Part shown: piece by piece, positions 35,118 to 47,800 of the stretch
Layout: each line of letters opens with the position of its first letter
Position numbering within the stretch: position 1 is the stretch's first letter
DNA from: Pelomyxa schiedti
Taxonomy: Eukaryota; Evosea; Pelobiontida; Pelomyxidae
Direction: 5' to 3'
Assembly (NCBI GenBank): GCA_020536535.1
Contig: JAHLWZ010000116.1
Span: forward strand, 1,252 to 65,251
DNA: 64,000 nucleotides
Position numbers and translations under genes: made by a program
The notes under the pieces: model-generated
What the model was told of the DNA's origin: nothing
Database searches by the model: none
What the model saw: the letters and a program-made list of their open reading frames with translations, nothing else

Positions 35118-38100
35118 TCAGTTCTTTTTCCTGTGGAATGACCACCCACTACTAGTGGAGTTTGATGTGCTGTTAGTACTTGCATGGGATGGTGAGGCAG
35201 GTGATAGGGAAAGTCTGGTTCTACCAAAGGAGGAAGAGGGTGTTGCTGTTGCTGATACTGATACTGTTGCGGATGATGACGCGGTAGTAGTGCTTGTTGG
35301 CGGCGGAAAGGTTGGTGTTGGTACACAGCGGGCAAATGAGTGCCCTGTGGATGTTGGAGAGGTGCAAGATGCGGGGGGTGTTGGGGCTGATGTGGCGGGT
35401 GCAAGAGGAGTGGCTATAAGTACAGGTGCCTCTGCGGGGAGGGTTGGGTGGTTCTTGGGCGATTTGGGTGTGGTTGTGGTTGCAGCTGGGGTAGTGCGGG
35501 AGGAGCTGCTGGTAAATGATGCAGAGTGGTGAATCTGAGACGGTGGTGGTGCCACTGGGTGCTCATTGAGTGGCTTAAGGGAAAGGGAAGCCGTTGATGT
35601 GGAAAGGGGATGTGTAATTGGTGATTCAGAGCTTCTGACCGGTGATGGGGGTTGCTTTTTATTTTATTGGTCATACTTTTAATCAATTGAGAGATGGTAC
35701 ATAAAATAGAGAGCTATAGTACACATTCCGTGACAAATCAGCTTTCTTGTAGGTTTTGGTTATATTGCATAGAATCCTTTGGCGCAAAACGTATCTGGAA
35801 CAACTTAGAAATAAAAGAGGCGTAAGATAAATACGGCTTAGCTGCAGCACCACCCTCATAAAGGGCCTGTGCTGCCCGATGAGCAGTCATTGAAAGACTG
35901 CGCACAAGAGGGCCGAGGGTGAAGAGGCTCACTGTAACATCTTCAACAAAGGGCCCACATATTACAAGCTGTTAAGATATAAGTGATGACCGGTGTAGGA
36001 GGGGAACCTTTGGGTTTATATGGGTGGAAACTCTGTACAGTCCTGACGGGAGCGGGGAGATTATGAGCTTTTTTTGGTTGTTAGTCCGATTTGTAAACCA
36101 GAAGCGTACTTTGACATCATGGAATAATGATTCTAGGCAACCGGTATCATAGTTACCATCCTCAGACCAAACAATAAGCACGTAATCCTTTCCAATTAGC
36201 CGCTACAACGCTCCATTAGATTGGTTACAGAGCTGTATGGTACTTTTTTGTGTTGGTTCTGTTGCTGGTTCGGCATTTTTGAAGCTATGTGAAATACCAC
36301 TTCAGAACTGAATGTAGCATAGTAAGGTGCTAAAACACCTTGAGTTTCTCTTATTGCATATCAAGACTTATGTTAGAAGTGCCTGTTGAGCCTTTCCTGT
36401 CTAGTCCACCAAGGAAGCCAGTGTGTGTGGCTACTTGAATATCCCAACCCAAGGTTGCCAAGAACGTTTGATACGCCTCTGATACCCGTACATTGGCGTA
36501 AATATCTTCTTCCATGAACTGCCCTGCCTTAGCATATACCACACCAATTTTCATGCACTCACGTCTGAACGTTGTAAAGATATTAAGGGTCACATAGAAG
36601 ATATACTCGGGTTGCTGGTCAAGTTGCTTGATGGACTTGATCAAGGCCGGTGAATTATCAAGAGGAATGAGCACTCGTTGGCTTTGAACAAAGCCAAGCT
36701 AGTTAAAGTGAAAAAAAATTTCTCAAAAAGGGAAAAGCACATGAGCAGCAAGCACTCGGCCAGCCCGGAACTGTGTTTGTAGAGCCTCCTTGAAAGGGGC
36801 TGGTGATTCTGCCCAGGTGCTTCCGGACAGTCTGGGTTGCACAATGTAAATAAAGGTGATGCACATTTCTTTGTACCCATATGATTTCTCCTGCAATTCT
36901 GCTTGTTCAGTATGGAGAATGTCGAGAATTCGAGGTACTTCCTCTTCACTGGCGTCAAGTTGTTCAAGGAACATGCTGAGTTGCTGATACTGTTCAGATG
37001 TCATACTCAGACTTGGTTGGGTTAAAACCGTACAGAAGGCGTAGAAACTCGTACGATTTTGTTTTCCAATCTGAAGTCTTGGGGAGGAGCTTAGGGGGAA
37101 TACTGGGTTCTTTCTTGGCACCACCTTCGTTGTTATCATTGTGTAAGTGAGACACCATTTAAGACCACATTACATGCATTTAGGGGAAGTTAATGGAACA
37201 TAAGATAGGTGCCCTTGCCACACGTACTTCGCTGTTCTATCTCTTGCTATCAGTGTGGATACTAGTTCTAATGCAAGAACGTTACAACTAATGATATGTT
37301 ATGCCAAACTGAACCTCCATCTGTACTGAGAGAAGGAGTATCAATAAAGGAGATGATAATATTATCATCCATCATAAAGTATCTGACAAGCTGGTGTGCA
37401 TCACTCAGGGGTATATTAGAGGTCTCGCAGACTCGGGATAAAATCATCTCTTCCGTAATGCTTGCTGATATTCTCTCAGAGCCAGCAGCTTAAAATGTAA
37501 GGGGGGTGTCAGTACATCTAATTGCATACGGGAGGGAAAAGCCCCCAATTGATTCCCACAACAAAGTAATGTTGCTATTGCGGCATCCTTTTTGAGGAAT
37601 TAATTGTAGCAGAGAAATGGAAAGTCACTCACCGTAATTGCAGGACTTTGTTTCTTCTTTGCATTTTTTTGGTTCTGTAAATAACTTAGAAAGCAAACAA
37701 TCATATAAATGTTACAGCTACCAGTGAGGGAATTCCCAGAACTGCTACTTCTATGAGAGTTGCCAATGTACGTGGATTGGCGAATACCCACTTACTCTCA
37801 TCAGCCATGGCCCAAGTTGTTATGCATCTGTAGCTCTCGGAAACAACCTGCTCAGAAGATGAAGGATCTTCTAAGAGAGCTCTGATTAACTGTGACAGCT
37901 GGGCAACCATCTGTTCAGCAAACTGAAAGAAGATTACTAAAAGAACAAAATAGCGTTTTGTACTTGATCAACTCTTTCTATGTACTGGTACTTGATGACA
38001 ACTTCTGTAAGAGTATTGAGTGCACAACAGCATACATCAGGAGTCCATTTTAAAGCTACTAACTACAATGACTGTCAAACACATTGCAGCAAATGGGATA

Positions 38101-40349
38101 CATTTTTCAAAATAAGATGTAGTATAGACCAAACAAGCAATGGGCCTGCCTGCGGCCCGGCCTGTTGGGCTGGTGTACCAGATTTCACACGGTCGTAGGA
38201 GGGAACAAATTCCAATATAAAGACCAGAGATAAACTGGCAGAGCATACGATTAGACTAGTGATACAGAAAAGTAGAGACATCAACAATGAACCTCAGCAA
38301 GCATTTAAGATTTGAAGAACTAATTTCATTGTCGATCCCCACAAGAAGCATTGAACCAATGCTCAGCTCTAAATCATAAAAGGATGCAACAGTTTGGTCA
38401 CCCTAAAAAAAATTAGGGTGTCAAATGTTGAGCACATACTCCAAGTGACGAGTCCTTGGGAAACTGGGTGTTTTGATATCGGCAGGCATAGCATAGTATA
38501 TGGCACAGAATGTTTAGACAAGCACGCCTCACGGTTTCTACTGGCATACCACATCGGTATGTTGAGGGATTCTAGGAAATGTAAGCTGATAAATGTTGCA
38601 TAGTTGTGTGCCTGCTTAAGTATCCGAGAGATAGCATGAATATAGAAAGGAATAAGAATTTTGTATCCAGTAATTTCTGTGGGTATAAGATTCTATCAAA
38701 GCTTCAACACATACTGAGAATTTAGGGTTAAAACCTGTGAGTGAAGTAGTAATGAAATGAGGGTCATGTTTTTAGCATCTCCTGTTTCGAGTGCCTAATT
38801 TGGGGTAAATCTTCCTAAGTGACGTCTAATCAGTAGGGTACAGCTTTAGCAGCCCCTAAAAAGCCAGCAATGTACTTAGGAGAAATCACACATCTCTTGC
38901 AGGTAAAGAATATTTTGCATAATCCCTCGATTGCAAAAGAAGTTCCGTCCTCATATCTTAACTCTAATTACAAAAAAAAATATCTCCACTCCATGGTTTT
39001 ACCCAGGCCGATTCGTTATAACAGCCTCAAAAAGAGCTCCCCCAAATATATTCAAAATTGTGTTGCCATCAGGGGCACCAGGTGTGGAGTTTTGCACGAT
39101 TTGTAGGAAGTCCTGCATGAAAAATAAGGTTACTTTGTTTTAAACGAGCGGTACCTCAATGCATATGCAAAGACCACTGATTGCTACACGATAATTGTTT
39201 GGAGAAGGTATCTGAGCCACACTACCAGGTAGGTCTGCACAGAAGTCAATATGACTACATCAGGTGAAAAAAAGAAAGGGTACGCAAAAATCTTTGCCAG
39301 ATGTAGAATATGTAGTCATCACTTACATCAGTGACAGCTGAAATGGTTGCACTAGGGCCAGTGAAAACAACAACAAAAATTATAGCATTACCTAACCCAT
39401 ATGTGGACAACTGAGGGGGGATCTGGTGTGTAAAGTCGTGCAAGCACTGAACTTGTGAGTGCACTACATGTAGCTGCCCATTGACTTATCACTGCCAAGT
39501 GCATATTCCTTCCACTGTTACTCAAAAAAAGAATGTTCGGACCAGACCAGTTTTTGTGGAGTTTGAAAAAAGTATTCCACAGATCAACATTCATGTTTCC
39601 AGAAGTCAGCCATGCCTCGTACAACACCTTTTCTCGGTGAATACTACTCACAAAGAGGAAAGAGTCTGAACTGCTATAAGCCTATCAGCTATCAAGTCAC
39701 CACAGCTTTCCTCCTCAAAGTTACTTGTGCACAGTAAAGAATCTGACATCCCCATAAGTAGCTTTAATATAACCTAATCTGGTTTGTGAATAGTACCAGC
39801 ACGGTTAGACGTACCTCCCAAGTTTCAGGCCGTAATTTTAGCTTTGAAACAATGGAAAAGGTATTCAGAGCTCTTAGACATAAGTTGACATGAGTGTGTA
39901 CATCATCTCGGACTTTGGTGCGATTGGAAAAGAGAAGTGAGAGGTGTTTCAGACAAAGCTGCGGATCTCCAAGTGAGTATACAATTACGATTTACGGAAG
40001 ATATACCACATAGTATGCATCGAGATTATCTCTTATCCATGCTGGTTGGCGATCCATAGGTGACTGGATCCACTTTGTGTACAGCTCAATGCATTGAGTA
40101 ATGAGTGTATGATCACCAAGGGGAAGTCTAAACCCCTGCCCAATGCACTCCATCACCCTTTTATGCGTTGGTTATTAGGAAACGGAAAGGGGTTCCACAC
40201 CAAAAAACATGTGATTGTGTTGGGAGCAAAACGGAAATGTTTATTCCACTTTGCTCAGATCCCATAAAATAGGTCACTACATTGCTGACAATGATGCGTT
40301 GCACACTGATAGGAAACACAGTATTAAGAATGTTTGTTTCTGAAGTCAT
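35118..40349 (-). CDS. RALGAPB: RalGAP beta subunit-like protein (Rap/Ran-GAP domain)
   Basis: A long minus-strand gene with many small exons. The N-terminal part reads MTSETNILN, then FWVMECIGQGFRLPLGDHT (joined across an intron at about 40155-40195) and LYTKWIQSPMDRQPAWIRDN, as in RalGAP-beta. Middle exons are poorly conserved helices. The C-terminal Rap/Ran-GAP domain shows KIGVVYAKAGQ, AYQTFLATLGWDI, HTGFLGGLDRKGSTG, VWSEDGNY and GPLVRSLSMTA. VWSE matches the beta subunit, which lacks the catalytic Asn of the alpha subunit. Two more introns join YVLRQRILCNITKTYKK and a Pro/Ser/Thr-rich tail ending SGWSFHRKKN at 35118. The beta subunit partners a catalytic alpha subunit, which is not in this window. 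An in-frame ATG at 40397 is an alternative start. Confidence 0.78.
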
Positions 40350-41004
40350 AGTCAAAACAAGAAAACAAGAAAAAAAAAGAGCAAGAGGAAGTGCCATCAA
40401 AGGGAAAGATCAAGAACAAAGGGAGCCAGTACTAACCAGGGTTGTGTAACAATCCCGTCACGTGTGCCACCCAGTCCAAAAACATCTTGTCTTAGCACGA
40501 AAGCACGTGTCGTAGATCCGGCCTCTCACCCACCTCGTGCACTCACCGCCGCTTGGATGTATTTTATTTTCTTTTCTTTTTGTTCCTGTGTTTTCGTCTC
40601 GTTCCTCCATCTTCAACGTCTCGTTCCGACGTTTTGATCGCCAGATCGTGATGAGGAGAATCTCTTGGTCTCCTTACTTCTCAGGAAGGAGCTAAGCAAT
40701 CACCTACTGGGCATGTTGTTATGGTGTGTTTCCTGCAGGACCCGCGCCAGGAGACTCAGAGACTCAGACCTTCTCCGGCCATCATTCTTTGAAGGAAAAT
40801 CAATGTCCGATTTGTTTTGGGGTAAAAATTTGACGTTCTGTTCGGCCTTGGGACGTTTCACGGTGACATGTCATTGGGGTTTTTCGCTTTTCCGAGCTTT
40901 TAAAAACCGGACACCCAGAACCAACGAGAAAAAAACAAAAGCAAACAACAAAGCCCGAGAGACTATAGAGCTTAAACAAACAAACAAAGAACATAACAAC
41001 AAAC
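40350..41004. other. divergent intergenic region
   Basis: About 650 nt between the RalGAP-beta start (minus) and the second MRH gene (plus). It must hold both promoters. The last 100 nt before the MRH start are A-rich. I see no confident core promoter element. The open frames here have no recognisable protein content. Confidence 0.5.
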
Positions 41005-41708
41005 ATGAAGGCAATTGTTGCGTTATTGTTGGTTGGATTGGCATTGGTTGTTGCCCAGCAGGTTGGCTTCCGTTTCCCAATGCTTTTCTTACTTACTCTT
41101 TCCTTCTTTTTCTTTCATTTACAGGCATGCACTTATACAACCGTTGGAACCAATGGTGAAACTCTTCAATACGATTTGTCCCCATTGACATTGACTGGGT
41201 ATGCGCTTTTTTTCTCGGTTTTTCTTGTTTGTAACATTCCACAACACCTACAGTGAGAACTACATGATCCAGGACGAGAAGAACAACAAATACTTGCTCA
41301 ACATTTGCGCAAATGCCACGTCCGGATGCACTCCTGCCCAGGCCGTGTGTCAGCAGGCCTCAAACACAAGGTACTACGGATGTGGTATCCTCAGCACCCA
41401 GAAGATAACTGACGGAGGTTAGTCGTTTCGTTTACTAAGAATGAACAACAAACCAACACCAAATTGTAGAATCCGGACCTGACAGTGGCGTGACAGTGTG
41501 GTACGGCGAGGGCACATCATGCAGTGGATTAATCGACCGTGCTACTACTATATACATTGGATGCAGTCCCGACACTGAGACTGTAGTCTATGATGTTATG
41601 GAAGCCTCCAGCTGCCAATACTCTATGTGTGTATTTCGAATTCAATTCCATTTTCTAAACTGTCCCCAAACCAGATGGATGAAGAGCAAGTATGCCTGCC
41701 CTCTGTGA
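41005..41708 (+). CDS. secreted MRH-domain protein, second copy
   Basis: Paralogue of the MRH gene at 20281-21012, also five exons with introns at the same positions (41062-41124, 41199-41253, 41418-41469, 41627-41674). The signal peptide is MKAIVALLLVGLALVVAQQ. MRH features are CTYTTVG, YDLSPLTLTG, YLLNICANATSGC, AQAVCQQ, YYGCGILSTQK, GVTVWYGEGTSC, RATTIYIGC, CQYSM and WMKSKYACPL with TGA at 41706-41708. The central block resembles the glycan-binding loop of M6P receptors (Gln, Arg, Glu and Tyr positions are present). It is probably lumenal or secreted. Poly(A) hexamer at 41770-41775. Confidence 0.87.
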
Positions 41709-41835
41709 TTGCCAAGATACACCAAACAAGTGCCATCAGTAGTGTTTCTTTTTACCACACCAAATGACAAATAAATTATTGGAGGAATGAAAAACAAAAC
41801 TGGGTTTTTGGAAAGTTTTTTTCTTTAATTTTGAA

Positions 41836-42060
41836 GCTGTGTGTTTACACACAGGATACAAAAATTGGGACTGGCCAGTGGCCTGAGTCCACGAGGCATT
41901 GGAGTTAGTTTGCAATCAGCAAAAAATCTACGCCATCCCTTACGGTCATCAGCTGTAGAAATACCCCAAGCGCAAGAACTGAGAAGAAAACTCCTCAAGC
42001 CCCGCGCTTTTTGTACGTCAGGCGGTGTCCAAGAAATTGTGGGAAGGGTTTCTTTCAGTT
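41836..42060 (-). other. possible last exon of an unidentified minus-strand gene
   Basis: One minus-strand frame is open for about 75 codons, after a splice-acceptor-like TTTGTTTGACAG near 42068. It contains ISWTPPDVQKARGLRSFL and DDRKGWRRFFADCKLTPMP, then stops near 41836. I could not identify the family or an upstream exon. It could be a chance ORF in the ~450 nt spacer between the MRH and BSD genes. Confidence 0.25.
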
Positions 42061-42161
42061 CTCTGAAAGACTGTCAAACAAACGAAATAAATTCTTTTTG
42101 ATTGGAATCAGGCAAGGTGACACGTGTGCGTGGCAGGAGCGAACACAGACAAGGAAAACAA

Positions 42162-43506
42162 ATGTGTATGTGCTGAGGTACGAGATCTGGAGATCTCGTT
42201 GCGCTGCGGTGGCTCTGTGTTATTTGTTGTACCGCCCTGTTGTTACGCATTGCGTTGTATTCATGTCTCCTTCATGAAGTGTTCTTTCAACCCACCCTTT
42301 TTTTTTTTCCCAGCATGGTGGAAGGGGACATTGGGAGCGGCATTTGGTGGGATAAAGAAAGCGATTGACTCTGAGCAACAGGCTATTGCCGCTGAGGAGG
42401 AGTCTATAAGAGCGTCAAATGTGTGGGACCCTGATCAATTGTCCCGTGCTGCAAAGACTGGTGTGCACAGTAGCATAAATTCCTTGTTTTGTAACTGACT
42501 TACAGTAAAACTGCCTTGGAATGAATTGGATTCTGTCCCAGAACAGTTTAGGAATGTGGCTCGGGGAGATATAATCAAACTTGCCACTGTGTGTTCTTTT
42601 GTGCCTCAGCCCCAATAACTATTTAAAAGGACCAACACGCACTTCTCAATGCTCCTCCAAGCGTTCCTGGATTTGAATTCGACTATAATTCAATTGTTCC
42701 AGTGGCATTCGCTTGTCTAGGAGCTGACGCACTGTTATCCAAAACTAGGACATCTCTCGTACCAAAGCAGTAGCTTCCCATCTTTATTGCTTGCAATTCG
42801 TCGTAATGCAGCCATAAGGATTTCTGAGGAAAACTTTTGGCATAATTACTTCTTACGAATTCATCTCATCAAGGCGTCATACCAAAAGGCATCCAAAGCA
42901 ACAAGTACTTCGACAACAAAGATTGAATCTTTGCTGCCCGAACCACCAGCAACTTCTCCTGCCATGTTTCCAGCTCCACCCTCCACTCTTCCCGCTACTC
43001 TCCCACAAACAGCCACTGCACCTACTGAGGAGACCTCCACAACGGAGTTTGTGAGTGACTCTCTGGATGGACATCAGAATAATAATGGTATTACCCCACA
43101 CTTTCCGTAACTCATGGCAAAACAGTGCTGTGGGCGTCGTCGAACACTTGGGATGAAATAAAAGTGGCACTTGAAGAGCTTAACTTACCAGCGGCAACCC
43201 CTCAAACACCTCCATCAAACACAACAACACCAACAACCACAACCGAAGCAAGCCCTGATAAAAACTCCACGGCTGAAACACCACAAATCACTCCAGCAGA
43301 AACTGCCACAACTGTGTCGGTTTCCACAGATACCACTCCAAGCACAAACAAGTCTGATAACACGGAAGCAGCAAATGCTACCACCCCTGTAGAAGAAGGT
43401 AATTCGGTCTCACATAACCTTTGTATTTAATCTTACTTTGTCTTTAATGCAAATAGATTGGGAGAAGGCAATAGAATTGGAGCTATCGACAGCACAAGAC
43501 TCCTAA
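42162..43506 (+). CDS. BSD-domain protein
   Basis: Intracellular protein with a BSD domain (a three-helix domain found in TFIIH p62, synapse-associated proteins and DOS2-like proteins). The N-terminus is MSWWKGTLGAAFGGIKKAI if exon 1 is the 4-nt ATGT at 42162-42165 followed by a 148-nt intron (42166-42313). Next comes PWNELDSVPEQF, GFEFDYNSIVPVAFACL, and VPKQISEENFWHNYFLRIHLI, which carries the signature Phe-Trp and is joined by a 49-nt intron. A Pro/Thr/Ser/Ala-rich tail contains WASSNTWDEIKVALEELNL, and the last exon is DWEKAIELELSTAQDS with TAA at 43504-43506. The start is the least certain part. Confidence 0.75.
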
Positions 43507-43599
43507 TGCCGTACCTTTTTTGTGTAAATTAAATAACAATCAGTATACTCTTACTTGCAAATACTGATGTACGTGTATACATAGATATCAGTTTAGTTA

Positions 43600-44423
43600 C
43601 TAGAGGTATGACTGCACAGTCTCATTTATTGGTCTCCTTGGTGTGCGTTTTGGTGAAGGCCCTCTTTGGTACCCAATGGAAATTATGGCCACAGGGACCT
43701 ATCAAACCAACACCAATTCATTCAGAATTAGGAAAGGATAATAGTAGGATGCATTCACCTGCTTTTTGGTGAGGTGCAGTATTGATTGAACTTCGCTCTC
43801 TGAAAAAGCACCCACCCACACTGAGGATAACCCCAGTGCATTAGCAGCCAATTGTGCATATCCAGCAGCAAGAGTTGCTAGAAGAAAAATATTTCTGAGT
43901 ATCAAACAAGCACAACTCATACACAAAACACAGAATAGGATAACTTCCTAGGAACAGAAACCAAAAACAAAGCAAAACAAAACAAAACAAAAGCAAAGCC
44001 AACACACCGTCCTGTATAGCATACATCGAGCCTCTCTCAGCATACTTGGTCTCATTGAGGGAAGGATCAGCCCAGAACACCAAGCACAAAGGGGCCTCAG
44101 ACACAAAGGGCTGGTCCAACGCAGCAACGCACAGCGCCTCCTTCATCTCCGCATTCCTCACTGCCGCAATCCCATACCTATATATGCCCCCCCACGTATA
44201 GTCAGCCACATTCATTATGTCTATATATATACTTGGATGCATGTGTGTTGTGGGGTGGGGTGTTGTTTGTCGAATTCGTCCATACGCACGCCTGTATGTT
44301 GCCGGCGGACGGGGCCCTGATGGCCGCGGCGAGGATCGAACCCTCGACCTCTGGGGTGACCTCCTTCGTGTCCACGAAGTGCCTCGTCGAGTGCCGCGAC
44401 TCCACACAGCCAAACAGATCCAT
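43600..44423 (-). CDS. nitroreductase family oxidoreductase
   Basis: FMN-dependent nitroreductase-like enzyme on the minus strand in about four exons. It starts MDLFGCVESRHSTRHFVD with the family hallmarks SILAAAIRAPSAGNIQA (FMN phosphate binding), then YGIAAVRNAEMKEALCVAAL, QPFVSEAPLCLVFWAD, ATLAAGYAQLAANALGLSSVW and VPVAIISIGY. Introns are at about 44178-44303, 44006-43885 and 43759-43696 (minus-strand order). The first starts GTGCGT, so the join gives IQA|YG. It ends at TAG 43600-43602. Substrate is unknown; such enzymes reduce quinones, nitro compounds or flavins. An in-frame ATG at 44480 would add 19 residues. Confidence 0.8.
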
Positions 44424-44836
44424 TCCGTTCGTGATGAATCCGCGAATTGGGTGATTGTGGGAAGCTGCGCATCTCCACAAAGATGGATAGTAAGGGGAGG
44501 TTAGTGAGTGTGCCTGGCAGACAGCAGGGAGGCGAGATTCAGAGACTGAGCCCCCTCTTCATATTTCCTGATGAAATCTCCGAATGGCATTTTTAGTCAC
44601 AGGCCAGGGCTTATAAGGCCACAAAAAATGGGCCAAGGCAGCAGCCACAGCACCGGATTAGCGACAAAGGGAAAAAAAAAAAAAAAAAGAAACACGTACA
44701 TACGCAATTCATTTGGAGACCATTGGTGCTGACACGCGTCCGTTATTTTTTTTTTTCCCTCCTTTTTTTTTGGGCTCATTGTAAAACATACAGCTTTTGA
44801 AATAGTTGGTGGTTTTTTTTTTATTGAGGGCACGAG
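44424..44836. other. divergent intergenic region
   Basis: About 410 nt between the nitroreductase and Mot1 starts. It contains A and T homopolymer runs (44670-44690, 44746-44770, 44811-44822) that may exclude nucleosomes. A minus-strand ORF crossing it is low complexity and not supported. Confidence 0.5.
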
Positions 44837-47800
44837 ATGAGTCGACTGGACAAATTGTTGCTTCTGTTGGACTGTAATTCTTCTTCCCTCTTTTGCCTTG
44901 TTGTGGCAGTTGCAGACCATAACTTCATTGTAATGTTCATCAGCTGGCACCACCAGAGCTGTAAGGCAGGCTGCTGGTGCACAGATTGCATGGCTGCATA
45001 AGTGTGATCAGGCCAGACTCTCACACTACCTTAATCGCGTAATTCTGCATCCCCCCCGCAAGCATAATTCATAATGATCAATGACAGCTTGCACCTCTTT
45101 TGCACAGTAAATCGTGGGACTCGAGAATTGCCGCTGCGTACACCCTTGGTATGATAGCTTCTAATGTGCCTGCATGGCCCCCGTCTTTGGTTACACAGCA
45201 GTCAACATCGACCTGTCCTGGGTCCCCTAATTCCACTGCATCTCCACCCAGCACCAAACCGATTCAGAGGTTGAGTCAATTTGATGTAAATAAAGTCATC
45301 CACAGCAGAAAACTTTTGCTTGCTTCTATTAATTCTGTAATTCCTCGTATTCATACCTTTTTCTATTGACAGTTCACAGGCTGATCCGGGAAGAACAACA
45401 CCTCCAGAGGATTGTACCGGTATTGGTACTTAATGTAATTCCCCTCATATTTTGACCTTAGAAGGCCTTATCCCCTTTGGTGTATCTGCTCTCCCTAATG
45501 CACCCAAGAGAAGAAGAACGTATAGTGTCTCCTTATCTTCCCTTAGCACTAATTCGTCCCAGGACTATACCTCCACCCAAAGTATCTGTTCAAAGCAGTT
45601 CGCCTGTGCCGCAGGTACTTGTGCCTGTGGCCTTTTTCTTTTTTTTTTTTTTTGTTAAAAAAAGAAAAAGAATGCACCAAGTGCACGGCAACTTGCTGCA
45701 GCAAAACGGAAGGCAAGAATGCAACAAAACCAACAGTTACCAGTGCCATTAGCCCCAAGGTAAAACCGCCACTACTCCTTTCACTCAAGTACCTCAAAGC
45801 CATTGTTCACCTCCTTCACCACATCCAATTGTCAAAGAAGGTAATACCCAAGTCCACTTCTTCTGTTAATCTTCCCAGAAATGCGAATTGCTATTACTGA
45901 TCAGCCCCAAAGCTCAAAAATTGTTGTTGAAGCTGTAGAGTCATCTCTGGTTAAACCGACACTCACTGTCATTTTCTAATGTAATGCAGGCTTTTGAATG
46001 GCCGTTCACAAAGTTTTGTGGAATGTTGTTCACAGATCTGTTCAAGTTAAGTTCAAATTATCTTTGTCTTTCTTTCTAAAGATAAAATCAGCCCCACATG
46101 GGAAGTGAGGCATGGTGCTTCAGTGGGGTTACGCGAGATTCTCAGGTACCACGCCAATTCTGCCGGCAAATTGGGTATGAAGTTGGTTGCGTTTGGTATG
46201 AATTTATTTGTTCAGTTGATGGAGGAAATGAAGAACGAGCTCAGCAGAATCAGGATTGGCTCGAGGATTGTTCTGCCAAGTTATTAACTGTATTCGCACT
46301 GGACAGATTTGTTGATTTTGTGTCTGATCAAGTACACTATCTGCGTTCCGTTCTGCTATATAATTTAAATGATATCTATCAGGCAGTTGCACCAGTAATT
46401 GAGACTTGTGCCCAAGTATTGGCCTTTGTCGTTAAGCACATGGGCCATGTTCCTACGTTATCTCTGGTTGGTTGCTTGCTGCAACTACAGGAAAACACTG
46501 ATTGGCGGGTAAATTGACTTCCATGTTAGTTGTTTTTTTAACCTTTCCCAAGGTCAGAATGAATGGTCTACTGGGTCTAAAATATGTGGTTGCCGTTAGA
46601 AGTGATTTAGTTGTCGAAATCCTTCCCAAAGCAATAGATTCCCTCCTCTCAAGGTAGAACAATGCTTCTTTCACTTCGACCAAGTAGATATATCGCGCCC
46701 AGGTTCTCTGACGGGATTGATGATGTTAGGGCAGTTTCCGCTGACACTCTTCTTCCAATGGCTCAGCATTTACCCCTATGCCCACAATTCCCCAAAATAT
46801 TAGCTGTACTCTGGGGAAGTCTGGTAGATTTGGATGATTTGTGCTCTTCCACAGCTTCTATCATGAACTTACTGGGTTTCTATCCAGTCGCTTTATCCTT
46901 TATTCTCACCTCTGGTACTAGCTGCTCTTTACTCTACCCCTTCTGTATCACCCTCTCCAATTTCCAAGTACAATGTGTATATTGTTGACGATTAACCTTA
47001 TTGCGTTTAGTAACCGTCATCTGTTGGCTGAGTACCTTCCTCGCCTTTTGTCTCTCTACAAGCACAATATTTCCTCCGTCAGGGTAGCAGCGTTACAAAC
47101 CACAGCAAGGTTACGCTCGTTACTCATTCTGTTAGATTGACGTGGGTTTCAATATAGGTTATTGAAGTCGGCAATAGATGCAAAAGGGATAGATCCAATT
47201 CCTCCGGAAACATTAGTCTCTGTGCTAGGATATGTGTATCAGGCAATAGTCGGTTGTTCAGATTTTTTTACCCTTCCTATAACATTTCATCAAGAAAGCA
47301 AGGTACTTCTAATTACCCATCCAAAGCACTAAACACAACAAAGTTAATTGTGGAGCAAGCGCAAGCAGTGTGGGAAGTAGCATTGGGTCTTCCTTCACAA
47401 CAAATCGTCGCTGCTACATCAACTCTATTTCTAGCTCTTTTCTCAATTGCCTCACAATGCATAACAATCAACCCACATCAACTGAAAAATACCCCCTCTG
47501 TGCCTGACCATTCCGTACAAGTCGTTACTGTACCTCTTGACCCTCTCATCTCTGCTTCCCATGCACTTGGTGTTCTCACAGCTGTTTACACAAAAGAGGT
47601 TCTTTTGGCTCTGTCACTTGAAAGTTCTTATCACTTAAAGCATAGAGAAACTCCCTGTTACACTGTATTGCATCAAGCAATTCAATCTGGGTCTGCATTC
47701 CAGACGTTGTGCGCATGCATTCTTTTAACAGAATGGGCTGAATGCAGCTCCAAGGTACTTCAGTTTTAGGGATCGGTACCAACTGCCAATAGAATGGAAA

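Noticed and set aside
35098-35532. Plus-strand Val/Gly/Asp-rich ORF of 144 codons
   Set aside because: Antisense of the RalGAP-beta PST-rich tail, which is supported by two in-frame introns.
44310-44360. tRNA-like T-arm on the minus strand (GGTTCGATCC context)
   Set aside because: The same bases encode the conserved nitroreductase segment VEGSILAAAIRAPSAGN, so the similarity is by chance.
44597-44953. Minus-strand ORF of 118 codons
   Set aside because: Runs across the start and first intron of Mot1, is rich in Phe from poly-T/A runs and has no family features.
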